Positions 8,364 to 16,439 of a DNA stretch of 64,000 nt are shown one piece after another. The translations under genes and the position numbers were made by a program. Under the pieces are notes generated by a model. The model was not told the origin of the DNA. It made no database searches and saw only the letters and a program-made list of their open reading frames with translations. Source of the DNA: Shinella yambaruensis (GTDB lineage: Bacteria; Pseudomonadota; Alphaproteobacteria; Rhizobiales; Rhizobiaceae); NCBI RefSeq assembly GCF_022899355.1, contig NZ_JALJCK010000006.1, forward strand, positions 124,001 to 188,000, read 5' to 3'. The stretch's first letter is position 1. Every line of letters starts with the position of its first letter.

Positions 8364-9353
8364 ATGGTGGTCAAGACGCGCATTCTCGTGCCGGGCACGA
8401 TCCGCGAGCGGGTGCTCGACCGGCTGAAGGATGCCTTCGATGTGGTGCGCATCGAGCGGGCGGATCCGGCGCTGCTTGCGCGGTCCGAGGCGGCAGGCAT
8501 TTCCGGCATTGCCGTCTCCGGCGGGCTCGGCGCGGCGATGATCGAACATCTGCCTGCGCTGGAGATCATCGCGAGCTTCGGCGTCGGCTATGATGGTGTG
8601 GATGTCGCTGCCGCCGCGGCACGCGGCATAACCGTCACCAACACGCCGGATGTGCTGAACGACGAGGTGGCCGATACGACGATCGGCCTGCTGCTCAACA
8701 CGGTGCGCCGCTTCCCGCAGGCCGAGGCCTGGCTGCGCGAGGGCCGCTGGGCGCGCGAGGGTGCGTTCCCGCTGACGCCGCTCAGCCTGCGCGGCCGCAA
8801 GGCCGGCATCTACGGCCTCGGGCGCATCGGCATGGCCATCGCCGAACGGCTGAAGGGTTTCGGCATCGAGATCGCCTACCACACGCGACGTCCGCGCGAG
8901 GGCGTGCCCTTTGCCTATTATCCGTCTCTGGCGGAACTGGCGGGCGCGGTGGACATCCTCATCGCCATCGTACCCAAGACGGCCGAGACGCACCGGACGA
9001 TCGGTGCGGACATCCTTCGGGCGCTGGGGCCGAACGGCGTGCTGATCAACGTCGGACGCGGCTGGACGGTCGACGAAGCGGCGCTCGCGGCGGCGCTCAA
9101 GGACGGCGTGATCGCGGCGGCCGGGCTCGACGTGTTCTATGACGAGCCGAACGTGCCGCCGGCGCTGCTCGACCTGCCGAACGTCTCGCTGCTGCCGCAT
9201 GTCGCCTCGGCTTCGGTGGCAACACGCGATGCCATGGCCGACCTTGTGGCGGACAATCTCTTCGCCTGGTTCGAGCGCGGCGCGGCCGTGACGCCGGTGC
9301 CCGAAACGCCCTTTACGCGAAAAGCGGGGAACGGTCCGGAAAGCCTTCGTTAA
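8364..9353 (+). CDS. D-2-hydroxyacid dehydrogenase (NAD(P)-dependent, hydroxypyruvate/glyoxylate reductase type)
   Basis: The 329-aa protein has both conserved domains. GIYGLGRIGMAIAERL near residue 150 is the GxGxxG nucleotide-binding loop. The catalytic residues are seen as Arg in NVGRG, Glu in YDEPNVP, and His in LLPHVASAS. The basic residues after the second strand (YHTRRPRE) favour NADP(H). It would reduce glyoxylate, hydroxypyruvate or a similar 2-keto acid. It is co-transcribed with the LacI-type regulator immediately upstream, which suggests induction by a sugar acid or hydroxy acid. The start has GGAG at a good distance. Confidence 0.9.
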   Translation: MVVKTRILVPGTIRERVLDRLKDAFDVVRIERADPALLARSEAAGISGIAVSGGLGAAMIEHLPALEIIASFGVGYDGVDVAAAAARGITVTNTPDVLNDEVADTTIGLLLNTVRRFPQAEAWLREGRWAREGAFPLTPLSLRGRKAGIYGLGRIGMAIAERLKGFGIEIAYHTRRPREGVPFAYYPSLAELAGAVDILIAIVPKTAETHRTIGADILRALGPNGVLINVGRGWTVDEAALAAALKDGVIAAAGLDVFYDEPNVPPALLDLPNVSLLPHVASASVATRDAMADLVADNLFAWFERGAAVTPVPETPFTRKAGNGPESLR

Positions 9354-9414
9354 CCTTTCGGCAAGTTTGCGGGCGCATGCTTTTGCCATCGAGTCGCTTG
9401 CGAAGGAGAGCCCC

Positions 9415-9822
9415 ATGAAGACGCTGATGCTTGCCGCCGTGGCCGGCGTGTTGTCGCTGGGGCTCTGGAGCGTTGCCGCGGACCGGACGCCGGCTGTGGA
9501 CCCGGTGACGACGCGGTCCATTCCCGCGCCGGCGGGAACGCATAGCTATACCATTTCCAACGTCGTGGCGAACACCGCCTGCCTTGCCGAGCGCGGCGGC
9601 CGCATCTCGAGCCGCAGTGAACGCTTTGCCGCCAACATCGACTGCGATGCGGTCTGGCCACGCCTCTCCGCGGCGCGGACCTGGGTCAACAATGGCGACG
9701 GCACGGTGGTCGTCGCCGATGCGCAGGGCGAGCCCATCCTGACCGTCGTCGACGGCGACGGCCTTGCCTACGAGGCCGTCGAGCCCGCCGACGCCATGAT
9801 CACGATGATTTCTGCCGACTGA
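9415..9822 (+). CDS. Inh/AprI-like periplasmic protease-inhibitor family protein
   Basis: The 135-aa protein has an N-terminal hydrophobic segment (MKTLMLAAVAGVLSLGLWSVAA) that reads as a signal peptide or anchor. The mature part resembles the small beta-barrel Inh family that inhibits serralysin-type metalloproteases: two cysteines (TACLAERG and NIDCDAVWP) that could form the conserved disulfide, a central tryptophan (RTWVNNGDG) and paired strands (TVVVADAQGEPILTV). No serralysin gene is in the window. AAGGAGAG precedes the ATG. It is convergent with the next gene. Family assignment is moderate. Confidence 0.65.
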   Translation: MKTLMLAAVAGVLSLGLWSVAADRTPAVDPVTTRSIPAPAGTHSYTISNVVANTACLAERGGRISSRSERFAANIDCDAVWPRLSAARTWVNNGDGTVVVADAQGEPILTVVDGDGLAYEAVEPADAMITMISAD

Positions 9823-9826
9823 GCGA

Positions 9827-10606
9827 TCATTCGGCAGCGGTCCGGTGCGCGGTCACCTGCTTGGAGGCGGCATAGTCGCGCACGGCCTGGCCGAAGGCCG
9901 CGAAAAGCCTGTTCGACGGCTGGTCGGAGCCGACCCAATATTCCGGATGCCATTGCACGCCGACCGCAAAGGCCTTGGCGCCGATGACGGAGACGGCCTC
10001 GATCGTGCCGTCCTCGGCGACGGCTTCGACGGCAAGGCGCGGCGCGATGTCGGAGATCGCCTGCCGGTGCAGCGAATTGACCTGCACCTCGCCGGCGCCG
10101 ACGACGGCGGCAAGGCAGCTGCCCTCCTTGACGATGACCGTCTGGCGGATGCCATAGGCGACGTCGAGCACGGGCGTGTCCGGCTTGCGGTGATCCCACA
10201 TGCCGGGCTGTTCCTGGATCTCGTTGGCGAGCGTACCGCCGAGCACGACGTTCAACTCCTGGATGCCGCGGCAGATGGCGAGCAGCGGAATGCCGCGTTC
10301 CAGAGCGCGGCTGATCAGCGGCAGGCTGGTGGCGTCGCGCGCGGTGTCATAAGGGCCTTCCGCCTCGGTCGCTTCCTTGCCATAGAGCGAGGGATGCACA
10401 TTGGTGCGCGAGCCGCTGACGAGGAGCCCGTCCACCCGGTCGAGAATGCCGTCGAAATCGGTGTCCGTTTCGAGCGCCGGCACGAGGAACACCGTGACGT
10501 CCGCACCCTTGACGGCGGCGCGCACATACTGGTTCGGGGTGGCCTGCCAGACGTTGCCTTCGATTTCCCTGATATCGGCGGGAATGGCGACGACGGGTTT
10601 CGACAT
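9827..10606 (-). CDS. Gamma-glutamyl-gamma-aminobutyrate hydrolase family protein (class I glutamine amidotransferase fold)
   Basis: The 259-aa protein matches the C26 peptidase/PuuD group. It has the nucleophile Cys in LLAICRGIQELNVVLGG and the catalytic His and Glu in VGVQWHPEYW, plus the early loop LLVSGSRTNVHPSLYG that gives the oxyanion-hole glycine. Members cleave gamma-glutamyl amides such as gamma-glutamyl-GABA in putrescine breakdown. No other puu genes are nearby, so the substrate is inferred. The start MSKPVVAIPAD has GGAG upstream. It overlaps no neighbour and ends 4 bases from the convergent inhibitor gene. Confidence 0.88.
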   Translation of the reverse strand: MSKPVVAIPADIREIEGNVWQATPNQYVRAAVKGADVTVFLVPALETDTDFDGILDRVDGLLVSGSRTNVHPSLYGKEATEAEGPYDTARDATSLPLISRALERGIPLLAICRGIQELNVVLGGTLANEIQEQPGMWDHRKPDTPVLDVAYGIRQTVIVKEGSCLAAVVGAGEVQVNSLHRQAISDIAPRLAVEAVAEDGTIEAVSVIGAKAFAVGVQWHPEYWVGSDQPSNRLFAAFGQAVRDYAASKQVTAHRTAAE

Positions 10607-11060
10607 GGTGGGCTCCGGAAAAAGAAATACCAAATGAGGATTTGCTATCAAATCCAGCATCAGTCAATTCCCCCATTTCGGCGAAATGACGACGGATGCC
10701 CTGTTTCCAGGGGACAGGAGGCTCGCGGCTCCATCGAGATTCGACAGGATTCGAGGTCCGCAAGCCACGCTCCGTTAACCAAAGGCTTGCAAACAGCGAT
10801 TGCACGCTAAATTTTTCTCGCCCCGCTGCTGCGTAATACTGTGTCGTGCCGGAGACAGGAAATTATACGCATGACTCATGTCAGGTTGAGTTTGCTGCGC
10901 GAAAATCGGCAATATTGCAATATTGGGTTGAATGTACCTTCCATGGGTTGAACGGGCGTGCAATGATGCCGGGCACTACCCTTGTTATTGGGTAATTTCC
11001 CGAAATCATTCATTAAATTTTGGTCGGTAACCCTCTCTTGGTATAGGGAGTGCCGAATCC
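10607..11060. other. 454-base intergenic region between divergent genes
   Basis: No gene is supported here. The DNA is more AT-rich than its neighbours and must hold the promoters of both divergent genes. The only structure I noted is two directly adjacent copies of the palindrome CAATATTG at 10910-10925, a possible protein-binding site about 135 bases before the GGDEF-EAL start. Confidence 0.5.
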
Positions 11061-13370
11061 ATGAAGGATAAGGGTCAAAACACACTGCCGGCTGATGTGT
11101 ACCTATCGTTCGTCAGCTCGCTGTACGGAAACCGCCAGACCCTTTTCGTGGGCATGATCTCCCATGTCATCACGTTCTCCTTCGTCTACGCCAAGACCGC
11201 CGACCCCTTCTTCCTGATCTGGAGCGGCCTCGTCGTCGCCATCTGGTCGCTGCGCGCCGTCGGCATGCGCCATTTCGACCGGGTGGACCATGCGGCGCTC
11301 GACATGGACGGCATCCGCTATTGGGAGAACTGGTACAATCTCGGCGCCGTCGGCACGACGCTGGCGCTCGGCACGGCCTGCGGCTACAGCCTGCTCTTCA
11401 GCCGCGACAGCTTTGCGGAACTCGCCTGTATCGCGGTGACGCTCGCCACCATGGTTTCCGTCGTCGGGCGCAATTGCGGCTCGAAGCGGGCGGTCGACTA
11501 CATGACCTTTTCCGCCTGTTTCCCGATGGTCGTGGGCTTCCTGGGCCTGCAGGATTTCTACCATGCGGTGCTTGCGGTGCTCATCCTGCCCTTCGTGATG
11601 ACGACGCGCATGATGGCGAACGGCGTGCGCGAATTCCTCTACAAGAACGTGCTGGCGACCCGCGAGGTCTCCATCATCGCCGACCGTTTCGACACGGCGC
11701 TGAACAACATGCCGCACGGCCTGTTCATGCTGGACGCCGACCACCGGATCCTCGTCGCCAACCGCCGGGCCTGCGAACTCCTGCATCTCGGCAACCAGGA
11801 GCGGCTGAAGGACTGCCATCTCGACGTGGTGCTCAGGTTCGGCGTGCGCAATACCTTCCTCAACGCCGAGCAGAGCAAGACGATCCTGCGCCAGCTCGAC
11901 GAGCTCCTGAAGGGCGAGCGGTCCCGTGCGCTGGTGCAGGTCACGGACGGGCTCTATCTGGAATTCACCGCCTCGCCGCGCGAGAACGGCGGCGCCGTCC
12001 TCATTTTCGAGGACGTGACCGGACGTGTGCGGGCGGAAAACAAGATCCTGCACATGGTGCGCTACGACAGCCTCACCGGCCTGCCTAACCGCACCTATTT
12101 CGCCGATCTCGTGCAGGAGGCGCTGGGCGAGCGCAAGAAGCCGGGCACGGTCGGCTTCATGGTGCTCGATATCGACGACTTCAAGCATGTCAACGACATG
12201 AAGGGCCACGTCACCGGCGACCGGCTGCTCTGCGCCATTGCCGAGCGCCTGCGCCGGCTTGCCGGCGACAAGGTGTTCGTCGGCCATCTGATGGGCGACG
12301 AGTTCATCCTCTTCTTCCCCAACGAGACGAATCGCCGCGACCTCGAAACGCGCATGCGCCGCTTCCACGAACAACTGCGCGGCACCTACGAATTCGACGG
12401 CATGACGTTCCTCGTCTCCTTCAGTGCCGGTGCCGTGATGGTGCCGAGCGACGATTTCCGGCTGGAGGAAATGCAGATCCGCGCCGACCTTGCGCTCTTC
12501 GAGACGAAATCGCGCGCCAAGGGCAGCGTCACCGTCTTCGAGCAGGAGATGGACGCGCGCTACATGGATCGTCAGAAGCTCAAGGACGACCTGCGCGAGG
12601 CGCTCGCCAGCAACACGCTCTCCGTCGCCTACCAGCCGATGTTCGTGCCGGACGGTTCGCGCATCGAGTGCTGCGAGGCCCTGTCGCGCTGGACGCATGT
12701 CGAGCGTGGCCCGGTGCCGCCGAATGTCTTCATCCAGCTCGCCGAGGAGATGGGCATCGTCTCCGAGATCACGCGCTTCATGATCATGCGCGCCTGCGCC
12801 GACTGCGCGGGCTGGCCGGCGCATATGGGCATATCGGTGAACCTTTCCGTGCAGGACCTGCGCGGCACCGGCATCATCGACCTCGTCACCGAGGCGCTGG
12901 AGGCGGCCGGGCTCGCGCCGCACCGGCTGCATCTGGAAGTCACCGAAAGCTGCCTCATGGAAGAGCCGGTCAAGGTGCAGGCGATCCTGCAGGAGCTGCG
13001 CGCCCGCGGCATCACCATCGCCATCGACGATTTCGGCACCGGCTATTCCAGCCTCAGCTATCTCGACCAGCTGCCGCTCGATGTCATCAAGATCGACCGC
13101 TCCTTCGTGCGCAACATCGGCGAGGACGCGCGCCGCTTCAAGCTCCTGCGCGGCACCGTCAACCTGTCCCGCGAGCTCGGCCTGCGCATCGTCGTCGAGG
13201 GCGTCGAGACGCGCGAGCAGCTCGCCCTCATCAACAAGTACCAGTGTGCCGATCTCGTGCAGGGCTATGTCTTTGCGGCACCCATGTCGCCGGATGCACT
13301 GCGCGATCTCTACGAGACCCTTGCCCGCAAATCCGGCGAATCCCGCCGCCGCGGCCGTCGCGTCGCCTGA
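11061..13370 (+). CDS. Membrane GGDEF-EAL protein with a PAS-like sensor, probably a c-di-GMP phosphodiesterase
   Basis: The 769-aa protein has five or six membrane segments within residues about 20-195, a PAS-like domain at about 205-320 (FDTALNNMPHGLFMLDADHRIL), a GGDEF domain at about 330-490 and an EAL domain at about 505-755. The GGDEF signature is altered to MGDEF and no RxxD inhibitory site was seen before it, so cyclase activity is doubtful. The EAL domain is complete: CEALSRW, ESCLM, DDFGTGYSSL, KIDRSF and EGVET are all present. Net phosphodiesterase activity is the best guess. The FeeM-like gene follows 181 bases later on the same strand. Confidence 0.9.
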   Translation: MKDKGQNTLPADVYLSFVSSLYGNRQTLFVGMISHVITFSFVYAKTADPFFLIWSGLVVAIWSLRAVGMRHFDRVDHAALDMDGIRYWENWYNLGAVGTTLALGTACGYSLLFSRDSFAELACIAVTLATMVSVVGRNCGSKRAVDYMTFSACFPMVVGFLGLQDFYHAVLAVLILPFVMTTRMMANGVREFLYKNVLATREVSIIADRFDTALNNMPHGLFMLDADHRILVANRRACELLHLGNQERLKDCHLDVVLRFGVRNTFLNAEQSKTILRQLDELLKGERSRALVQVTDGLYLEFTASPRENGGAVLIFEDVTGRVRAENKILHMVRYDSLTGLPNRTYFADLVQEALGERKKPGTVGFMVLDIDDFKHVNDMKGHVTGDRLLCAIAERLRRLAGDKVFVGHLMGDEFILFFPNETNRRDLETRMRRFHEQLRGTYEFDGMTFLVSFSAGAVMVPSDDFRLEEMQIRADLALFETKSRAKGSVTVFEQEMDARYMDRQKLKDDLREALASNTLSVAYQPMFVPDGSRIECCEALSRWTHVERGPVPPNVFIQLAEEMGIVSEITRFMIMRACADCAGWPAHMGISVNLSVQDLRGTGIIDLVTEALEAAGLAPHRLHLEVTESCLMEEPVKVQAILQELRARGITIAIDDFGTGYSSLSYLDQLPLDVIKIDRSFVRNIGEDARRFKLLRGTVNLSRELGLRIVVEGVETREQLALINKYQCADLVQGYVFAAPMSPDALRDLYETLARKSGESRRRGRRVA

Positions 13371-13551
13371 TCCTTTCCACGCCCAATCTCGTAACGTGTG
13401 AATTCGACACGATATATCAGCTTATTCAAAATTAGTGTTAACCATATATTAAGGTTAATGAATGGTATTTTACACAAATTGTCTTATATCGACGATTGTA
13501 GTGACGGCAGCGCGGTGGCTGCCGGTGTTTTTCAATCGGGGTACGGGGACA

Positions 13552-14325
13552 ATGGCCAGCGTAGAGACGGCGACCAACCGCTTTTCGGACAAGCTTCTGG
13601 GACTGCTCGACAGGATCGAGTATCGCCGCGTGGAGACGGGCGAGGACATGGAAGACGTCGCCCGCATCCGCTACAAGGCCTACAAGGCCGGCGCCGTCAT
13701 GCATCTCGATGAACAGGCGGTCCTCATCGACGAGGTGGATTTCGACAGCCATGCCTATGTCTTCGGCATCTATTACGAGGAGCGGCTGATCTCCACGGTG
13801 CGCCTGCATCATGTGACGCCCGAGCACCGCGTCACCTCGTCGGGAAAGGTCTTCCCGGACGAGATCAATGCCTTCCTCGATGCGGGCATGTCGCTGATCG
13901 ATCCGGTGCGCCTTGCCGCCGACCCGGAGATCTGGAGCGAGATGCCGGCCATTCCGTATCTGACGCTGCGCATCGCCACGATGGCGACGGACTATTTCCA
14001 GACGGATCGCTGCGTGCAAATGGTCAAGCCCGCGCATTCGGCCTTCTACAAGCGCGTCTTCGATGCCGATTTCGTCGCCTCGCCGAAGAGCAACCAGGGC
14101 AAGTTCATCATCGACCTGATGCTGCTGGCGACCAACGTCAAGGAGACGCTGCCCTCGCTCTACCAGCGCTTCCCGTTCTTCAAGTCGGAGCCCTACGAGC
14201 GCCGCATGATGTTCGCGCGCGGCGACGACCTGCCGTTCAGCCCGCTAACCGTGCGCCCGACGGCGCGCCGCGCGCATTTCGGCGGCGGGCGGATCGAGCT
14301 TTCCGGCAATGCCTATGCCGGGTGA
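13552..14325 (+). CDS. FeeM-like N-acyl amino acid synthase (GNAT-type acyltransferase)
   Basis: The 257-aa protein has the layout of the FeeM/autoinducer-synthase branch of acyltransferases: an N-terminal charged segment RIRYKAYKAGAV, a central FGIYYEERLISTVRLHH strand pair, then DPVRLAADPEI and LRIATMATDYF. Such enzymes join a fatty acyl chain from acyl-ACP to an amino acid and release a long-chain signal or lipid precursor. The substrate is not determined. The ATG at 13552 is preceded by GGGG. An upstream in-frame extension to 13462 is AT-rich and unlikely to be coding. Its repeated pairing with c-di-GMP proteins suggests a membrane-lipid or signalling link, which is inference. Confidence 0.75.
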   Translation: MASVETATNRFSDKLLGLLDRIEYRRVETGEDMEDVARIRYKAYKAGAVMHLDEQAVLIDEVDFDSHAYVFGIYYEERLISTVRLHHVTPEHRVTSSGKVFPDEINAFLDAGMSLIDPVRLAADPEIWSEMPAIPYLTLRIATMATDYFQTDRCVQMVKPAHSAFYKRVFDADFVASPKSNQGKFIIDLMLLATNVKETLPSLYQRFPFFKSEPYERRMMFARGDDLPFSPLTVRPTARRAHFGGGRIELSGNAYAG

Positions 14326-14351
14326 GGCGCCCGCGTTCTGATGTCGCATGC

Positions 14352-14386
14352 CGGGCCGGTTTCGTCTGAAACCGGCCCGTTCTGTT
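14352..14386 (+). terminator. Rho-independent terminator after the FeeM-like gene
   Basis: A perfect 12-bp stem (CGGGCCGGTTTC / GAAACCGGCCCG) with a GTCT loop is followed by TTCTGTTT, 26 bases after the stop codon. Confidence 0.85.
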
Positions 14387-14553
14387 TCGGAAACGATACA
14401 AGTCGAAACGCGCTGCCCGCCTTGCCGTTGCGCTTTGCCGATCCATTGTGTATGGCCAGAAAGACGCGTGTCTTCACGCTTGAGGGAATCTGTTTTGGCG
14501 CTCGTCGTGGGCTTTCCGGCTGACGGGTGCGGGTGCTTAGGAGAAGGTAGACT

Positions 14554-14778
14554 ATGGCTGAACATCATTCCGGACCGGTCGAAACGGGCGCTGCGATGGA
14601 TTACCCGGAGCACGAGAAGACCTACGACCTCTTCATCGCCGGTGCCAAATACGGCACGCTGTTCTGCGTCGCGCTGCTGGTCGCCATGGCCGCCGGCTTC
14701 TTCACGAGCGCCGGTTTCTTCTCGAGCCTTCTGCTCCTCATCATTCTCAACGTCGTCGGCTACTTCCTGCTGCGTTGA
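14554..14778 (+). CDS. aa3-type cytochrome c oxidase subunit IV
   Basis: This 74-aa protein is a single-domain inner-membrane peptide. It has a short hydrophilic N-terminus (AEHHSGPVETGAAMDYPEHEKTYDLFI) and two hydrophobic stretches at about residues 29-70. The M-D-Y-x-E-H-x-x-T-Y-x-x-F pattern is the signature of the small bacterial subunit IV that packs against the aa3 oxidase core. AGGAGAAGG precedes the ATG. The position just before the transhydrogenase genes is conserved in Rhizobiales. The core oxidase genes are elsewhere. Confidence 0.9.
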   Translation: MAEHHSGPVETGAAMDYPEHEKTYDLFIAGAKYGTLFCVALLVAMAAGFFTSAGFFSSLLLLIILNVVGYFLLR

Positions 14779-14864
14779 CCTGAACAACCGCGTCCGCGGT
14801 TTGTCATGCGGCGCCACCCGGCGCCGTGATCCAACACGGCCAGTCTCGGGGGGAGGACCACGGT

Positions 14865-16019
14865 TTGAGTCAGTGTGTTTTTGTAGCAAGGGAAAGTGAC
14901 CCGGCCGAAGGCCGCGTCGCGGGTTCCGTCGAAACGGTCAAGAAAATGAAGGGCCTCGGGCTCGATGTGCTGGTGGAGGCCGGTGCAGGCCTTGCCTCGC
15001 GCATCCTGGATGCGGACTACGAGGCCGCCGGCGCCCGTATCGTCGGCCCCGGCGAAGCGAATATCGCCGACGTTGTCCTGAAGGTCCGCCGGCCCACCGC
15101 CGCCGAGATCGCGACCTACAAGCCCGGCGCCATCGTCATTGCCACGATGGACCCCTATGGCAACGAAGCGGCCATCGCCGAGATGGCCAATGCCGGTCTC
15201 ACCACCTTCGCCATGGAATTGATGCCGCGCATCACGCGCGCCCAGTCGATGGACATCCTGTCCTCGCAGGCCAACCTTGCCGGTTACCAGGCCGTCATCG
15301 ACGCCGCCCATGAATTCGACCGCGCCATGCCGATGATGATGACCGCCGCCGGCACCGTGCCGGCCGCCAAGGTCTTCGTCATGGGTGCCGGTGTCGCCGG
15401 CCTTCAGGCCATCGCGACCGCACGCCGCCTCGGCGCGGCCGTCTCCGCGACGGACGTGCGCCCCGCGGCCAAGGAACAGGTCGCCTCGCTCGGCGCGAAG
15501 TTCATCGCCGTCGAGGACGACGAGTTCAAGGCAGCCGAGACCGCCGGCGGCTATGCCAAGGAAATGTCCAAGGAATATCAGGCGAAACAGGCCGCGCTCG
15601 TCGCCGACCACATCGCCAAGCAGGACATCGTCATCACGACGGCGCTCATCCCCGGCCGCCCGGCGCCACGGCTCGTGACGCGCCAGATGCTGGCGGCCAT
15701 GCGCACCGGTTCCGTCGCCGTCGACCTCGCGGTCGAGCGCGGCGGCAATATCGAAGGCGCCGAGGCCGGCAAGGTCGCCGAGGTCGAGGGCGTCAAGGTC
15801 ATCGGCTATCTCAACGTGCCCGGCCGCATCGCGGCCTCCGCTTCGGCGCTCTACGCCAAGAACCTTCTCACCTTCCTGGAGACCATGGTCGACAAGGAGA
15901 CGAAGTCGGTTGCGGTCAATGTCGAGGACGAGCTGGTCAAGGCGACGATGCTGACCAACGGCGGCGCCGTGGTGCATCCGAACTTCGGCGGCGCCGTTCA
16001 GCAAGGGGAGGGCAAGTGA
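14865..16019 (+). CDS. pntAA: Proton-translocating NAD(P)+ transhydrogenase, subunit alpha 1 (NAD-binding domain I)
   Basis: The 384-aa protein is domain I of the split-type transhydrogenase, which transfers hydride from NADH to NADP+ using the proton gradient. It opens with the alanine-dehydrogenase-like fold (RVAGSVETVKKMKGLGLDVLVE), has the loop MPRITRAQSMDILSSQANL and the NAD-binding VFVMGAGVAGLQAIATARRLG, and lacks membrane segments. The chosen start is the TTG at 14865, since GGGGGGAGGA stands directly in front. The ATC/GTG frame before it has no such site. It overlaps the next gene by one base, showing translational coupling. Confidence 0.95.
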   Translation: MSQCVFVARESDPAEGRVAGSVETVKKMKGLGLDVLVEAGAGLASRILDADYEAAGARIVGPGEANIADVVLKVRRPTAAEIATYKPGAIVIATMDPYGNEAAIAEMANAGLTTFAMELMPRITRAQSMDILSSQANLAGYQAVIDAAHEFDRAMPMMMTAAGTVPAAKVFVMGAGVAGLQAIATARRLGAAVSATDVRPAAKEQVASLGAKFIAVEDDEFKAAETAGGYAKEMSKEYQAKQAALVADHIAKQDIVITTALIPGRPAPRLVTRQMLAAMRTGSVAVDLAVERGGNIEGAEAGKVAEVEGVKVIGYLNVPGRIAASASALYAKNLLTFLETMVDKETKSVAVNVEDELVKATMLTNGGAVVHPNFGGAVQQGEGK

Positions 16020-16429
16020 TGGCGAACGAACTTCTCGACAAGGCGATCACCGATCTGGAACGTGCCGTGGAGGCTGTGCGCACCGCCTCCGAATATGTGC
16101 CGGACGCGGCCGCTGCCGTGGCGCATGGCGTTTCCGGCGGGGCGATCGATCCCTTCGTCTTCCGCCTGGCGATCTTCGTGCTGTCGATCTTCGTCGGCTA
16201 CTATGTCGTCTGGTCGGTGACGCCGGCCCTGCACACGCCGCTGATGGCCGTCACCAACGCGATCTCCTCGGTCATCGTGGTTGGTGCGCTGCTGGCCGTC
16301 GGCATCTCGCTTTCGGGCGTTGCTACGGGTTTTGGTTTCGTGGCGCTGATCCTCGCCTCCGTCAACATCTTCGGCGGCTTCCTCGTCACCCAGCGCATGC
16401 TGGCGATGTACAAGAAAAAAGACAAGTGA
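16019..16429 (+). CDS. pntAB: Transhydrogenase subunit alpha 2 (membrane part)
   Basis: The 136-aa protein is the membrane half of the alpha subunit. A 40-residue soluble start is followed by three hydrophobic helices (FVFRLAIFVLSIFVGYYVVW, ISSVIVVGALLAVGISLSG, GFGFVALILASVNIFGGFLV). With PntB it forms the proton channel. The ATG overlaps the pntAA stop in TGATG. A GTG one codon earlier is also possible. pntB follows after 10 bases. Confidence 0.95.
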   Translation: MANELLDKAITDLERAVEAVRTASEYVPDAAAAVAHGVSGGAIDPFVFRLAIFVLSIFVGYYVVWSVTPALHTPLMAVTNAISSVIVVGALLAVGISLSGVATGFGFVALILASVNIFGGFLVTQRMLAMYKKKDK

Positions 16430-16439
16430 GGCCGGCCCG

